Source: Acidimicrobiaceae bacterium
Lineage (GTDB): Bacteria; Actinomycetota; Acidimicrobiia; Acidimicrobiales; Bog-793
Assembly: GCA_027459565.1 (NCBI GenBank)
Contig: DAIDIA010000131.1
Location: 1 to 7,235, forward strand
Direction: 5' to 3'
Length of the DNA stretch: 7,235 bases
In this document: positions 1-4,881 of the stretch, one piece after another
How positions within the stretch are numbered: the stretch's first letter is position 1
Layout: every line of letters starts with the position of its first letter
The notes under the pieces: generated by a model
The model's database searches: none
The model's input: only the letters and a program-made list of their open reading frames with translations
What the model was told of the DNA's origin: nothing
Made by a program: the position numbers and the translations under genes

Positions 1-768
1 CCCTCCAACCCTCGCAATGTGCGGTAGATGAAATGTGGATCCAAAAAGTTCGGAAACCTCGTCGTCGCTCAGCTCTCGTTCGTTCTTTGAGTCCGGTGTC
101 TTGGTTGTCAAGACGACCCGGCCGCTGCGCTCGCTGATTACCCATCGCCGTCCCGGCTCTTGGTATGAGCAATACAGTGCAGTAGTGAAAGGGGAGCGCG
201 GGTATGTGCAGACGTACCAGTTGTTCACCTCCATGTCGACGCGAAGCGCGGGCTCGTCAATGAAACCGTAGAGGTCGATGAACTCTCCGTCTTCTTGCAT
301 CTGGAGGACAAGCTCGTCGTCGTCCATGACGATGCGATAACGCCATCCGGATTGCTCATGGATTCCGCCTGGACCATACGGGATTGGCTCTAAGAGTCCG
401 TCGGAGCCGAAACCGACGTCCGCGTGCCAGACCTCGCCCTGATCTCGGACTTTCAATATGAGATGAGTGCGGGGCCGGATACCTGGCCGTCCGCCGGCAC
501 GCACCCTCGCGAGGACAGGTTCGACGGATTCGACCCCAATGTGCTCGAGAGCCGCAAGCAGGAGGAGATTCTGCTCGAAGCAGTAACCTCCACGCCCATT
601 GTGTACCAGCTTGGTCTCGAGATCGCGAAGCTCGAGCGAGTTGGGAAGTCCGCGAATCGGATCGAGATTCTCAAAGGGAATGGAGGTCGCATGAGCGAGA
701 TGCATCGATCGCAATGACGGCGTCTCGCGAAGTCCGACACGTGTCAGGTACGCTGCAAAATCTTCCAT
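1..768 (-). CDS. nat: Arylamine N-acetyltransferase, C-terminus cut by window edge
   Basis: Cytosolic enzyme that transfers an acetyl group from acetyl-CoA to arylamines, arylhydroxylamines or hydrazines through a cysteine thioester. The minus-strand frame is open for 256 codons and runs off the left edge; the family is usually about 270-290 residues, so only the C-terminal end is missing. Visible marks are IPFENLD (residues 30-36), RGGYCFEQN with nucleophile Cys63, RTH with His102, and DVGFG with Asp117, giving the Cys-His-Asp triad in the normal order and spacing. A late SPF motif (near 193) is also typical. The start at 768 is set by AAGGAGG a few bases upstream (772-778) and by an N-terminus matching the family. 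It lies 125 bp after the CDGSH gene on the same strand; whether they share a transcript is unclear. A TTGACA hexamer in the gap (857 to 852) has no good -10 partner. The physiological substrate cannot be read from sequence. Confidence 0.94.
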   Translation of the reverse strand, partial: MEDFAAYLTRVGLRETPSLRSMHLAHATSIPFENLDPIRGLPNSLELRDLETKLVHNGRGGYCFEQNLLLLAALEHIGVESVEPVLARVRAGGRPGIRPRTHLILKVRDQGEVWHADVGFGSDGLLEPIPYGPGGIHEQSGWRYRIVMDDDELVLQMQEDGEFIDLYGFIDEPALRVDMEVNNWYVCTYPRSPFTTALYCSYQEPGRRWVISERSGRVVLTTKTPDSKNERELSDDEVSELFGSTFHLPHIARVGG

Positions 769-771
769 CAG

Positions 772-778
772 CCTCCTT
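772..778 (-). promoter_or_regulatory. Shine-Dalgarno site of nat
   Basis: On the minus strand AAGGAGG stands 3 bases before the ATG at 768. It is a near-perfect match to the anti-SD sequence, fixes the nat start, and contrasts with the neighbouring CDGSH gene, which has no such site. Confidence 0.75.
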
Positions 779-893
779 CGGGATTGAGCGCGCCCGCGGA
801 CAACCGGCTCGCCGGCTCAACCAGATCGCCATCCGGCGACGATCTGCGTAGTGTCAATAGTCTGAAAGGATGCGCGGAATCTGCGCAATCCCC

Positions 894-1109
894 CTATCCA
901 AATGTGCGCGTGATGGGAGATTCGTCGGTGAAGACCCCCCGATGACTTCCCGTACAAAATGGCTTCTCCGTAGATTGTCCGCATCGACACAGAGCAACGC
1001 CGACACCTTCGGGAACATGATGGATGTTTCCGGCGGCATCGGTGATCTCGATCGGACCGTTTACGATGTACGGGCCATTTGCATTAATTTTGAGTTTGAG
1101 TTCGTCCAT
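894..1109 (-). CDS. Small CDGSH-type iron-sulfur protein
   Basis: A 71-residue protein with one CDGSH iron-sulfur domain (mitoNEET/CISD family), expected to bind a redox-active, labile [2Fe-2S] cluster through three Cys and one His. The motif is CRCGQSTEKPFCTGSH: ligands Cys41, Cys43, Cys52 and His56, in the family pattern C-x-C-x2-(S/T)-x3-P-x-C-x-G-(S/T)-x-H. The Asp of the name-giving CDGSH is Thr53 here; it is not a cluster ligand. There is no membrane segment, so it should be cytosolic, unlike the human outer-membrane forms. The N-terminal half (INANGPYIVNGPIEITDAAG) is the usual strand-rich lead-in. No Shine-Dalgarno site precedes the ATG; instead TATCAT lies at -12 to -7 from the A, suggesting a leaderless mRNA. 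It diverges from ligAB across about 100 bp. The cellular role is unknown; a link to the Fe(II) dioxygenase is inference. Confidence 0.88.
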   Translation of the reverse strand: MDELKLKINANGPYIVNGPIEITDAAGNIHHVPEGVGVALCRCGQSTEKPFCTGSHRGVFTDESPITRTFG

Positions 1110-1115
1110 GGTGAA

Positions 1116-1121
1116 ATGATA
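1116..1121 (-). promoter_or_regulatory. Candidate -10 box for a leaderless CDGSH transcript
   Basis: Read on the minus strand this is TATCAT, a TAnnnT -10 box whose bases sit at -12 to -7 if transcription starts at the A of the ATG (1109). No ribosome site lies between. A possible -35 (TTGCAC, 1146 to 1141) is weak and 19 bases away, so only the -10 is supported. Confidence 0.45.
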
Positions 1122-1161
1122 TCCACCCCAGTCGGACTCGGTGCAATGGCTCGATCGACGG

Positions 1162-1187
1162 GGTGCGCGCTAGCATGAGGGCGCACC
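1162..1187. promoter_or_regulatory. 26-bp dyad (possible operator) over the ligA -10 region
   Basis: GGTGCGC (1162-1168) and GCGCACC (1181-1187) form a perfect 7-bp inverted repeat separated by 12 bases. The spacer contains TAGCAT (1171-1176), a TAnnnT -10 candidate for ligAB, about 36 bases before the ligA start. A dimeric repressor bound here would block RNA polymerase. It could instead form a hairpin in a leader, or be a chance match in GC-rich DNA. Confidence 0.45.
1171..1176 (+). promoter_or_regulatory. Candidate -10 box for ligAB
   Basis: TAGCAT fits the actinobacterial TAnnnT -10 pattern and would place the transcript start near 1182-1184, giving ligA a leader of about 28-30 bases with its own ribosome site. 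No clear -35 hexamer is visible at the expected distance, which is common in actinobacteria and also typical of activated promoters. Confidence 0.4.
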
Positions 1188-1211
1188 GGCATCACGACGA
1201 AGGTGGGGAAC

Positions 1212-1547
1212 ATGGAAATACCCGGTACCTACGTATTTGACATCCCTCGCGCCAGACAGGGTTATCCGTTCAACAAGATGGCCTATTCGCTCCAGCAGCC
1301 CGTGAACCGCGAGGCCTATCTCAAAGATGAACGGGGCTATCTCGAGAGCTTTGGGCTCAGCGAGAGCCAGATCACCGCAGTGCTCGAGCGCGACTGGCTG
1401 CGACTGATCAAAGAGGGCGCCAATTCATACATGCTGATGAAGCTTGGCGCCACGATCGGAGTCGGTCACTACCATCAGGGCGCGCAAGAGCGCGGCGAAA
1501 CCTACGAAGAGTTTCTCGCAACGAGAACCAACCCAGGAGCAACCTGA
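1212..1547 (+). CDS. ligA: Extradiol dioxygenase alpha subunit (LigA family)
   Basis: Small alpha subunit of a class III extradiol ring-cleavage dioxygenase of the protocatechuate 4,5-dioxygenase type. In LigAB the alpha chain caps the beta-subunit active site and does not itself bind the iron. The 111-residue product opens with IPGTYVFDIPRARQGYPFNK, close to the IPGT-VF---RAR-GY opening of Sphingobium LigA, followed by the family's MAYSL---NRE--L-DE segment and a later IKEGANSYMLMKLG segment. I chose ATG 1212 because AGGTGGGG (1201-1208) stands just upstream as ribosome site and because family homology begins at once; a GTG at 1203 lies inside that site. The gene ends 2 bases before ligB and carries ligB's ribosome site in its last codons, so the subunits should be translationally coupled. 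The exact catechol substrate (protocatechuate, gallate or a relative) is not fixed by this subunit. Confidence 0.92.
   Translation: MEIPGTYVFDIPRARQGYPFNKMAYSLQQPVNREAYLKDERGYLESFGLSESQITAVLERDWLRLIKEGANSYMLMKLGATIGVGHYHQGAQERGETYEEFLATRTNPGAT
1535..1539 (+). promoter_or_regulatory. Shine-Dalgarno site of ligB inside ligA
   Basis: AGGAG lies in the last codons of ligA, 10 bases before the ligB ATG (1550). With a 2-base gap between stop and start this supports coupled translation, suited to a heteromeric enzyme whose subunits are needed in equal amounts. Confidence 0.6.
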
Positions 1548-1549
1548 CT

Positions 1550-2389
1550 ATGGGCAAGATTGTCGCAGGTATTGGAAGTTCGCATGTTCCTGGAGTCGGT
1601 CGTGCCTACGATCTTGGCCGACAGGAGACCCCAGCCTGGAAGCCGCTTTTTGACGGCTACGTACCGGTTAAGAGGTGGCTTGAGGATGAGGTCAAGGCCG
1701 ATGTTGCGATCGTGGTTTACAACGACCATGGTACGGCTTTCTTCTTTGATCGCGTTCCGACCTTTGCCCTTGGCACGGGCGAGGTGTATCCGGTAGCGGA
1801 CGAAGGATGGGGGCCGCGACCCCTTCCACCGATTCCCGGAGCCCCGGAGCTCTCGGCGCACATCGCCGAGTCCCTTGTCGCCGACGAGTTCGACATCACG
1901 ATGTGTTATGACATGCCGGTCGATCACGGCCTGCTCACTCCGCTTCCGCTGTTGTGGTCCCATGTTCCGGACTGGAATATCAAGGTCATCCCGCTTGCGG
2001 TCAATGTTCTGCTTCATCCTCTCCCCACCGGCCTGCGCTGTTTCAAGTTGGGACAGGCGATCCGCCGTGCCGTCGAGAGCTATCCGGAGGACACACGCGT
2101 CGTTGTGGTGGGAACTGGGGGTCTCTCTCATCAGCTCAACGGCGAGCGTTTTGGATTCCTATCACCAGAATTTGACAAGGAATGGCTTGACCGGATCGTC
2201 AGTGACCCTGAAGGTCTCACCAAGCTCTCCCATGATGAACTGATGTTGAGAGCGGGCGCCGAGGCGGTCGAGGTGATCATGTGGCTGATCATGCGCGGAG
2301 CGATGGCTCCTGAGGTGGTGGAGCTGCATCGCAACTACTACGCGCCACTCGTCACCGGCATGGGGCTGCTGAGTCTGATCGACGCCTGA
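1550..2389 (+). CDS. ligB: Extradiol dioxygenase catalytic beta subunit (LigB family)
   Basis: Catalytic subunit of a LigAB-type non-haem Fe(II) dioxygenase; the reference enzyme converts protocatechuate plus O2 to 4-carboxy-2-hydroxymuconate-6-semialdehyde. The 279-residue protein follows LigB closely. Expected iron ligands are His12 (GIGSSH), His60 (VVYNDH) and Glu241 (EAVEVIMWLIMRGA), matching His12, His61 and Glu242 of LigB with a one-residue shift. The proposed acid/base histidine is His194 in GTGGLSHQL (His195 in LigB), and VDHG with His126 is also kept. ADEGWGPRP (83-91) and RCFKLGQAIRRAVESYPED (163-181) are further family marks. It is about 20 residues shorter than LigB at the C-terminus, with no break in the fold core, so it looks intact. 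No other ring-cleavage pathway gene (dehydrogenase, hydratase or aldolase) lies within the window. The substrate could be gallate or another catechol acid rather than protocatechuate. Confidence 0.94.
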   Translation: MGKIVAGIGSSHVPGVGRAYDLGRQETPAWKPLFDGYVPVKRWLEDEVKADVAIVVYNDHGTAFFFDRVPTFALGTGEVYPVADEGWGPRPLPPIPGAPELSAHIAESLVADEFDITMCYDMPVDHGLLTPLPLLWSHVPDWNIKVIPLAVNVLLHPLPTGLRCFKLGQAIRRAVESYPEDTRVVVVGTGGLSHQLNGERFGFLSPEFDKEWLDRIVSDPEGLTKLSHDELMLRAGAEAVEVIMWLIMRGAMAPEVVELHRNYYAPLVTGMGLLSLIDA

Positions 2390-2394
2390 GCTGC

Positions 2395-2432
2395 CCGATC
2401 GGTGATATGGCGGCCACGGAATCGGTCTTTTT
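2395..2432 (+). terminator. Probable intrinsic terminator after ligB
   Basis: CCGAT (2395-2399) pairs with ATCGG (2421-2425), enclosing a small TGG/CCA stem, and is followed by TCTTTTT (2426-2432). It begins 6 bases after the ligB stop. The stem is short and interrupted, so strength is uncertain, but position and T-tract fit the end of the ligAB transcript. Confidence 0.5.
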
Positions 2433-2441
2433 GCCCCTCTC

Positions 2442-2469
2442 GTTGCGCCATTTTTGTCACTGTTGCGCC
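2442..2469 (+). repeat. Paired 8-bp direct repeat upstream of the csp promoter
   Basis: GTTGCGCC occurs at 2442-2449 and 2462-2469, exactly 20 bases apart start to start, about two helical turns. The copies lie just upstream of the candidate csp -35. They may be binding sites for a regulator contacting the same DNA face twice; nothing more is shown by the sequence. Confidence 0.4.
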
Positions 2470-2475
2470 TCGATG

Positions 2476-2504
2476 ATGACGCGGTGCAAATATCCCGCTA
2501 GAGT
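2476..2504 (+). promoter_or_regulatory. Candidate promoter of the cold-shock gene
   Basis: ATGACG (2476-2481) and TAGAGT (2499-2504) are separated by 17 bases; each matches the -35 and -10 consensus at four of six positions. The transcript would start near 2511 and carry a leader of about 90 bases before the csp ATG. Long leaders are common for cold-shock genes and often control mRNA stability or translation with temperature. Confidence 0.5.
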
Positions 2505-2600
2505 GATGAGGTAAGGGCCTTTCCACGCGAGCCCGTATTGCGCAGGTTTCCACTCTGGTCTCCCGCTTTGAATGAGTGTGGAGCATAAGGAGTACCAGTA

Positions 2601-2804
2601 ATGTCAGTTGGAACCGTGAAATGGTTTAACGCAGAAAAGGGTTTTGGGTTCATCACCCCGGACGGCGGTAGCGAGGATGTCTTTGTACATCACTCCGAGA
2701 TCCAGATGGATGGATATCGTGACCTTCCCGAGGGCCAGCGTGTCGAGTTTGAGATCACGCAGGGTCAAAAGGGCAAGCAAGCGAGTCAGGTTCGTCCTAT
2801 CTAG
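2601..2804 (+). CDS. cspA: Cold-shock domain protein (CspA family)
   Basis: A 67-residue single-domain protein of the usual CspA length. It binds single-stranded RNA or DNA through an OB-fold and acts as an RNA chaperone; some relatives also loosen transcription terminators. RNP1 is KGFGFI (13-18), RNP2 is VFVHH (27-31), and Trp8 and Phe9 supply further aromatic stacking residues. The start is fixed by the domain opening VGTVKWFNAEKG and by AAGGAG (2587-2592), 8 bases before ATG. It has its own promoter candidate and long leader and is closed by a very strong terminator 13 bases after its stop. The Lys-rich small gene follows directly behind that terminator. Whether expression is cold-induced or constitutive, as in many actinobacteria, cannot be read from sequence. 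Confidence 0.96.
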   Translation: MSVGTVKWFNAEKGFGFITPDGGSEDVFVHHSEIQMDGYRDLPEGQRVEFEITQGQKGKQASQVRPI

Positions 2805-2816
2805 CTTGAGATCTTC

Positions 2817-2864
2817 ATCCCCGCCACCAAGTAGCTCATGTTGCTTGGTGGCGGGGATTTTTTT
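2817..2864 (+). terminator. Strong intrinsic terminator after csp
   Basis: Arms 2817-2831 (ATCCCCGCCACCAAG) and 2844-2858 (CTTGGTGGCGGGGAT) pair perfectly over 15 bp around a 12-base loop and run into seven T residues (2858-2864). This is a textbook Rho-independent terminator, starting 13 bases after the csp stop. Read on the other strand it has no T-tract, so it works for plus-strand transcription only. Confidence 0.95.
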
Positions 2865-2887
2865 CATCTATCCAAAAGGAGCGGATT

Positions 2888-3004
2888 ATGGCAGATAAGT
2901 CGCCAAAGAAGGACTCAGCAAAGAAGCCAGGGAAATCCCTCAAGGAAAAGCGCGCCGAGAAACGACAGAAGGGCTCGGGTTCGACAATCTCGTCGTCGAA
3001 GTAG
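2888..3004 (+). CDS. 38-residue Lys/Ser-rich basic protein of unknown function
   Basis: ATG 2888 to TAG 3002-3004 encodes 38 residues beginning MADKSPKKDSAKKPGKS and continuing LKEKRAEKRQKG to a Ser-rich end. It has 11 Lys, 2 Arg and 8 Ser against 4 acidic residues, with no Cys, Trp or membrane segment, so it is strongly basic and probably unstructured. AAAAGGAG (2874-2881) sits 6 bases before ATG, an excellent ribosome site that makes translation likely. From memory, actinobacteria carry similar short proteins with a KSxKEKRAxKR-type core, often annotated hypothetical; this could not be checked by search. It may bind nucleic acid or ribosomes, but that is inferred from charge alone. It starts only 23 bases after the T-tract of the csp terminator, so it has little room for a promoter of its own and may depend on read-through. 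Confidence 0.72.
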   Translation: MADKSPKKDSAKKPGKSLKEKRAEKRQKGSGSTISSSK

Positions 3005-3235
3005 CCTCTTGCGGTAATTCGAAGCACTCGCGTGGCGCGATTCAGCGTTGCTCCGTTGCGGGATCGCGTGACACTTTCGCTGGACGCGCGAGCGTGGAGA
3101 GGCGCTGATTGATTCTTGCGTTTGAAGCGCTTTTTCGCGAGCGGTTAGATTTGTGGGAGAAGTCCGAGCAGCCTGATGGTCAACCCGGTAGGTGATCGCC
3201 TTCGACCGCTTTGCAGCGAGGGGGACGTTGAAGCC
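3005..3235. other. Intergenic stretch before the secreted-protein gene
   Basis: This region holds no convincing gene. It contains a small hairpin, TCGCG-TGG-CGCGA (3028-3040), soon after the 38-residue gene and without a T-tract, other short GC-rich inverted repeats, and a promoter candidate at 3122-3151. An in-frame ATG at 3176 could extend the next gene by 20 residues, but the extension (MVNPVGDRLRPLCSEGD) is not signal-like. Confidence 0.5.
3122..3151 (+). promoter_or_regulatory. Candidate promoter of the secreted-protein gene
   Basis: TTGAAG (3122-3127) and TAGATT (3146-3151) are 18 bases apart, each with four consensus matches. The predicted start near 3158 would leave a leader of about 78 bases before the chosen ATG at 3236. 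The match is moderate and no experimental mark supports it. Confidence 0.4.
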
Positions 3236-4867
3236 ATGAGGATTCGCCGTCGATGGTTCAACATTGCGCTCACAGTCGCCTCGCCTGGTCTCGTCTGCGC
3301 GTTCCTGTTCGCAGGTGGAGCGCTTGGGGCGTCGAACCACTCGCGCCCGCCGATGTTCCACGCTCATTTTCCAGGCCACAAGATCCTCTTTCCGACGCGT
3401 GTTGCGTGGGGCCAAGGGATTCGCAATCAGGGTTACGTCGGCCCCGCTTCGATGGGATCGCCACTCGTCTATCAAGGCGGTGCCGCCGATGGAATCGGCG
3501 TCACTACGGGAACACCGGCGGTGTATGTCGTGTTCTGGGGGAGTCAGTGGGGAAATCCGGTTGACACGGGAGGATTCACGGTCGGAACCCTTGATCCATC
3601 GGGCCTTGGTCTTCGTCTTGAGCAGATGTATGCGGGTCTCGGATCCGACGGTGAGCAGTGGTCCGGTGTCATGTCCGAATACTGTCAGGGCATTCCCGCG
3701 GGATCGACGGTCTGCCCTTCGGGGGCGCCTCACGTGGGCCTCCCTGGTTCCTCGGGCGTTCTTGCGGGTGTCTGGGTCGACAACGCGGCGCCCGCTCCCG
3801 CGACGGCGACGGACAGCCAGATCGCCGCGGCGGCGGTCGCCGCGGCGGGCCATTTTCAGAATGTCACGGGTGCGCTGAATCGAAATGCCCAGTACATCGT
3901 GGTCAGCCCAACGGGCACCCATCCCGGAGGATTCGATGCGGGCGCAAACTTCTGTGCATGGCACGATTGGAACGGGGATACCTCGCTCAACGGCGGTCCT
4001 GCACCTTCGCCGTATGGTGACATTGCCTTCACCAACATGCCCTATGTCGTCGATGCCGGCGTGAATTGCGGGGCAAACTACGTCAATCCTGGAAGTGCCG
4101 GCGTCCTCGATGGTGTGACCCTCGTTGCAGGTCACGAGTACGCGGAGACGCTCACCGACCAGATCCCAGTCGGAGGCTGGGTTGACGCGAACGGGAATGA
4201 GACAGGGGACAAGTGCGCCTGGGTTGGGGTCGGCGGAACCTCGGGAGCCCAAGATGTGACATTTGCCACAGGGACATTTCCTATGCAGGCCACCTGGTCC
4301 AACCTCGCCGGCGGCTGCGAAATTATCGAGAACGTCCTACCGACGACGACCGCGGCCGCTCCTGCAAGCACTACGACGACGAGCATCACAACGACGAGCA
4401 TCACAACGAAGAGCACCACGACGACGAGCACCACGACGACGAGCACGGTCCCAATCCCGTCCTCCACTACCACGACGTCGCAACCCGCAGGCTCGATCGT
4501 GATCGTCAACCCCGGTGCGCAACAGCTGTCGGTGCGGATCCCTTTCCGACTCACGCTTGTGGTCTCCGACACGGCTCCAGCCCGGGTGCTGGTCCGGGTC
4601 CTCGGTCTGCCCCGCGGGCTCTACGAATGGGGTAATTCGGGGAGGGTCTTCGGCGCGCCGCATGTGCCGGGAACTTACGAAGTCACAGTCTTCGCGTTTG
4701 ACACCCGTCACAATTCAGCGCGGACGTTATTCCCGATGATCGTCAGTTCGCATTCCAGCTTTCGTCGAAGCCACACTGTTATCAAACACACGCGCAGCGC
4801 GAAGGCGTCGAAATATGAGGTCTTGTCGCATGTGGTTGCGGTGACTCTGCCGGTCGCCCGCCGGTGA
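3236..4867 (+). CDS. Secreted HEYAE-motif protein with Thr-rich linker and Ig-like domain
   Basis: Predicted exported protein of 543 residues. Residues 1-32 form a signal peptide: basic start (MRIRRRW), hydrophobic core, probable cleavage after GALGA. The main domain (about 80-365) has VYVVFWGSQWG (97-107), six cysteines (150, 160, 240, 278, 327, 361) that could make three disulfides, and GHEYAETLTD with His300, Glu301, Glu304 and Asp308, followed by GWVDANGNETGDKCAW (314-329). The HExxE...D cluster suggests a metal site and recalls zincin HExxH motifs; the layout also resembles the plant EXORDIUM/phosphate-induced family. I know similar unannotated actinobacterial proteins but no proven activity. 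Residues 369-419 are a Thr/Ser linker of TTSTT-type repeats. Residues 420-490 resemble a putative-Ig (He_PIG) domain: NPGAQQLSV, GLPRGL, SGRVFGAPHVPGTYEVTVFAFD-like ending. I chose ATG 3236 over 3176 for signal-peptide quality and a GAGGGGG stretch upstream. The thiolase gene starts 14 bases after its stop. Confidence 0.85.
   Translation: MRIRRRWFNIALTVASPGLVCAFLFAGGALGASNHSRPPMFHAHFPGHKILFPTRVAWGQGIRNQGYVGPASMGSPLVYQGGAADGIGVTTGTPAVYVVFWGSQWGNPVDTGGFTVGTLDPSGLGLRLEQMYAGLGSDGEQWSGVMSEYCQGIPAGSTVCPSGAPHVGLPGSSGVLAGVWVDNAAPAPATATDSQIAAAAVAAAGHFQNVTGALNRNAQYIVVSPTGTHPGGFDAGANFCAWHDWNGDTSLNGGPAPSPYGDIAFTNMPYVVDAGVNCGANYVNPGSAGVLDGVTLVAGHEYAETLTDQIPVGGWVDANGNETGDKCAWVGVGGTSGAQDVTFATGTFPMQATWSNLAGGCEIIENVLPTTTAAAPASTTTTSITTTSITTKSTTTTSTTTTSTVPIPSSTTTTSQPAGSIVIVNPGAQQLSVRIPFRLTLVVSDTAPARVLVRVLGLPRGLYEWGNSGRVFGAPHVPGTYEVTVFAFDTRHNSARTLFPMIVSSHSSFRRSHTVIKHTRSAKASKYEVLSHVVAVTLPVARR
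4376..4450 (+). repeat. 15-bp in-frame tandem repeat coding the Thr-rich linker
   Basis: Five consecutive 15-base units start at 4376, 4391, 4406, 4421 and 4436. The first two are identical (ACGACGAGCATCACA), the next two differ at one or a few bases, and the last has diverged. They encode TTSIT, TTSIT, TKSTT, TTSTT and TTSTV. Unit length is a multiple of three, so copy-number change would alter linker length without a frameshift. Confidence 0.85.
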
Positions 4868-4881
4868 GAGGGTCAAAACCA

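Noticed and set aside
852..857. Perfect TTGACA (-35) on the minus strand before nat
   Set aside because: No TAnnnT -10 element is found 16-18 bases downstream, so it does not make a promoter by itself.
871..887. TGCGC/GCGCA hairpin just after the CDGSH gene
   Set aside because: Only 5 bp with no T-tract on the minus strand; too weak to call a terminator.
1502..2131. 209-codon minus-strand open frame opposite ligB
   Set aside because: ligB is certain from its metal ligands and family motifs; the antisense frame has no recognisable domain or ribosome site.
3176..3235. Upstream ATG that would add 20 residues to the secreted protein
   Set aside because: The added residues are not signal-like and would bury the signal peptide; ATG 3236 starts a proper basic-plus-hydrophobic leader.
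2915..4252. 445-codon open frame on the minus strand
   Set aside because: It lies almost entirely opposite the secreted-protein gene, which has a signal peptide, ordered domains and conserved cysteines. The antisense product is Arg-rich and motif-free, as expected from a GC-rich shadow frame.
4213..4635. Plus-strand frame encoding a striking His/Asp/Glu repeat (DEHHNDEHHN type)
   Set aside because: It is the 15-bp linker repeat read in the wrong frame. The Thr/Ser reading is part of a coherent secreted protein, so the metal-binding look is an artefact.
4864..4881. GTG start of the thiolase overlapping the previous stop
   Set aside because: No ribosome site precedes it, while ATG 4882 has GAGAGGG at good spacing and matches the family N-terminus.
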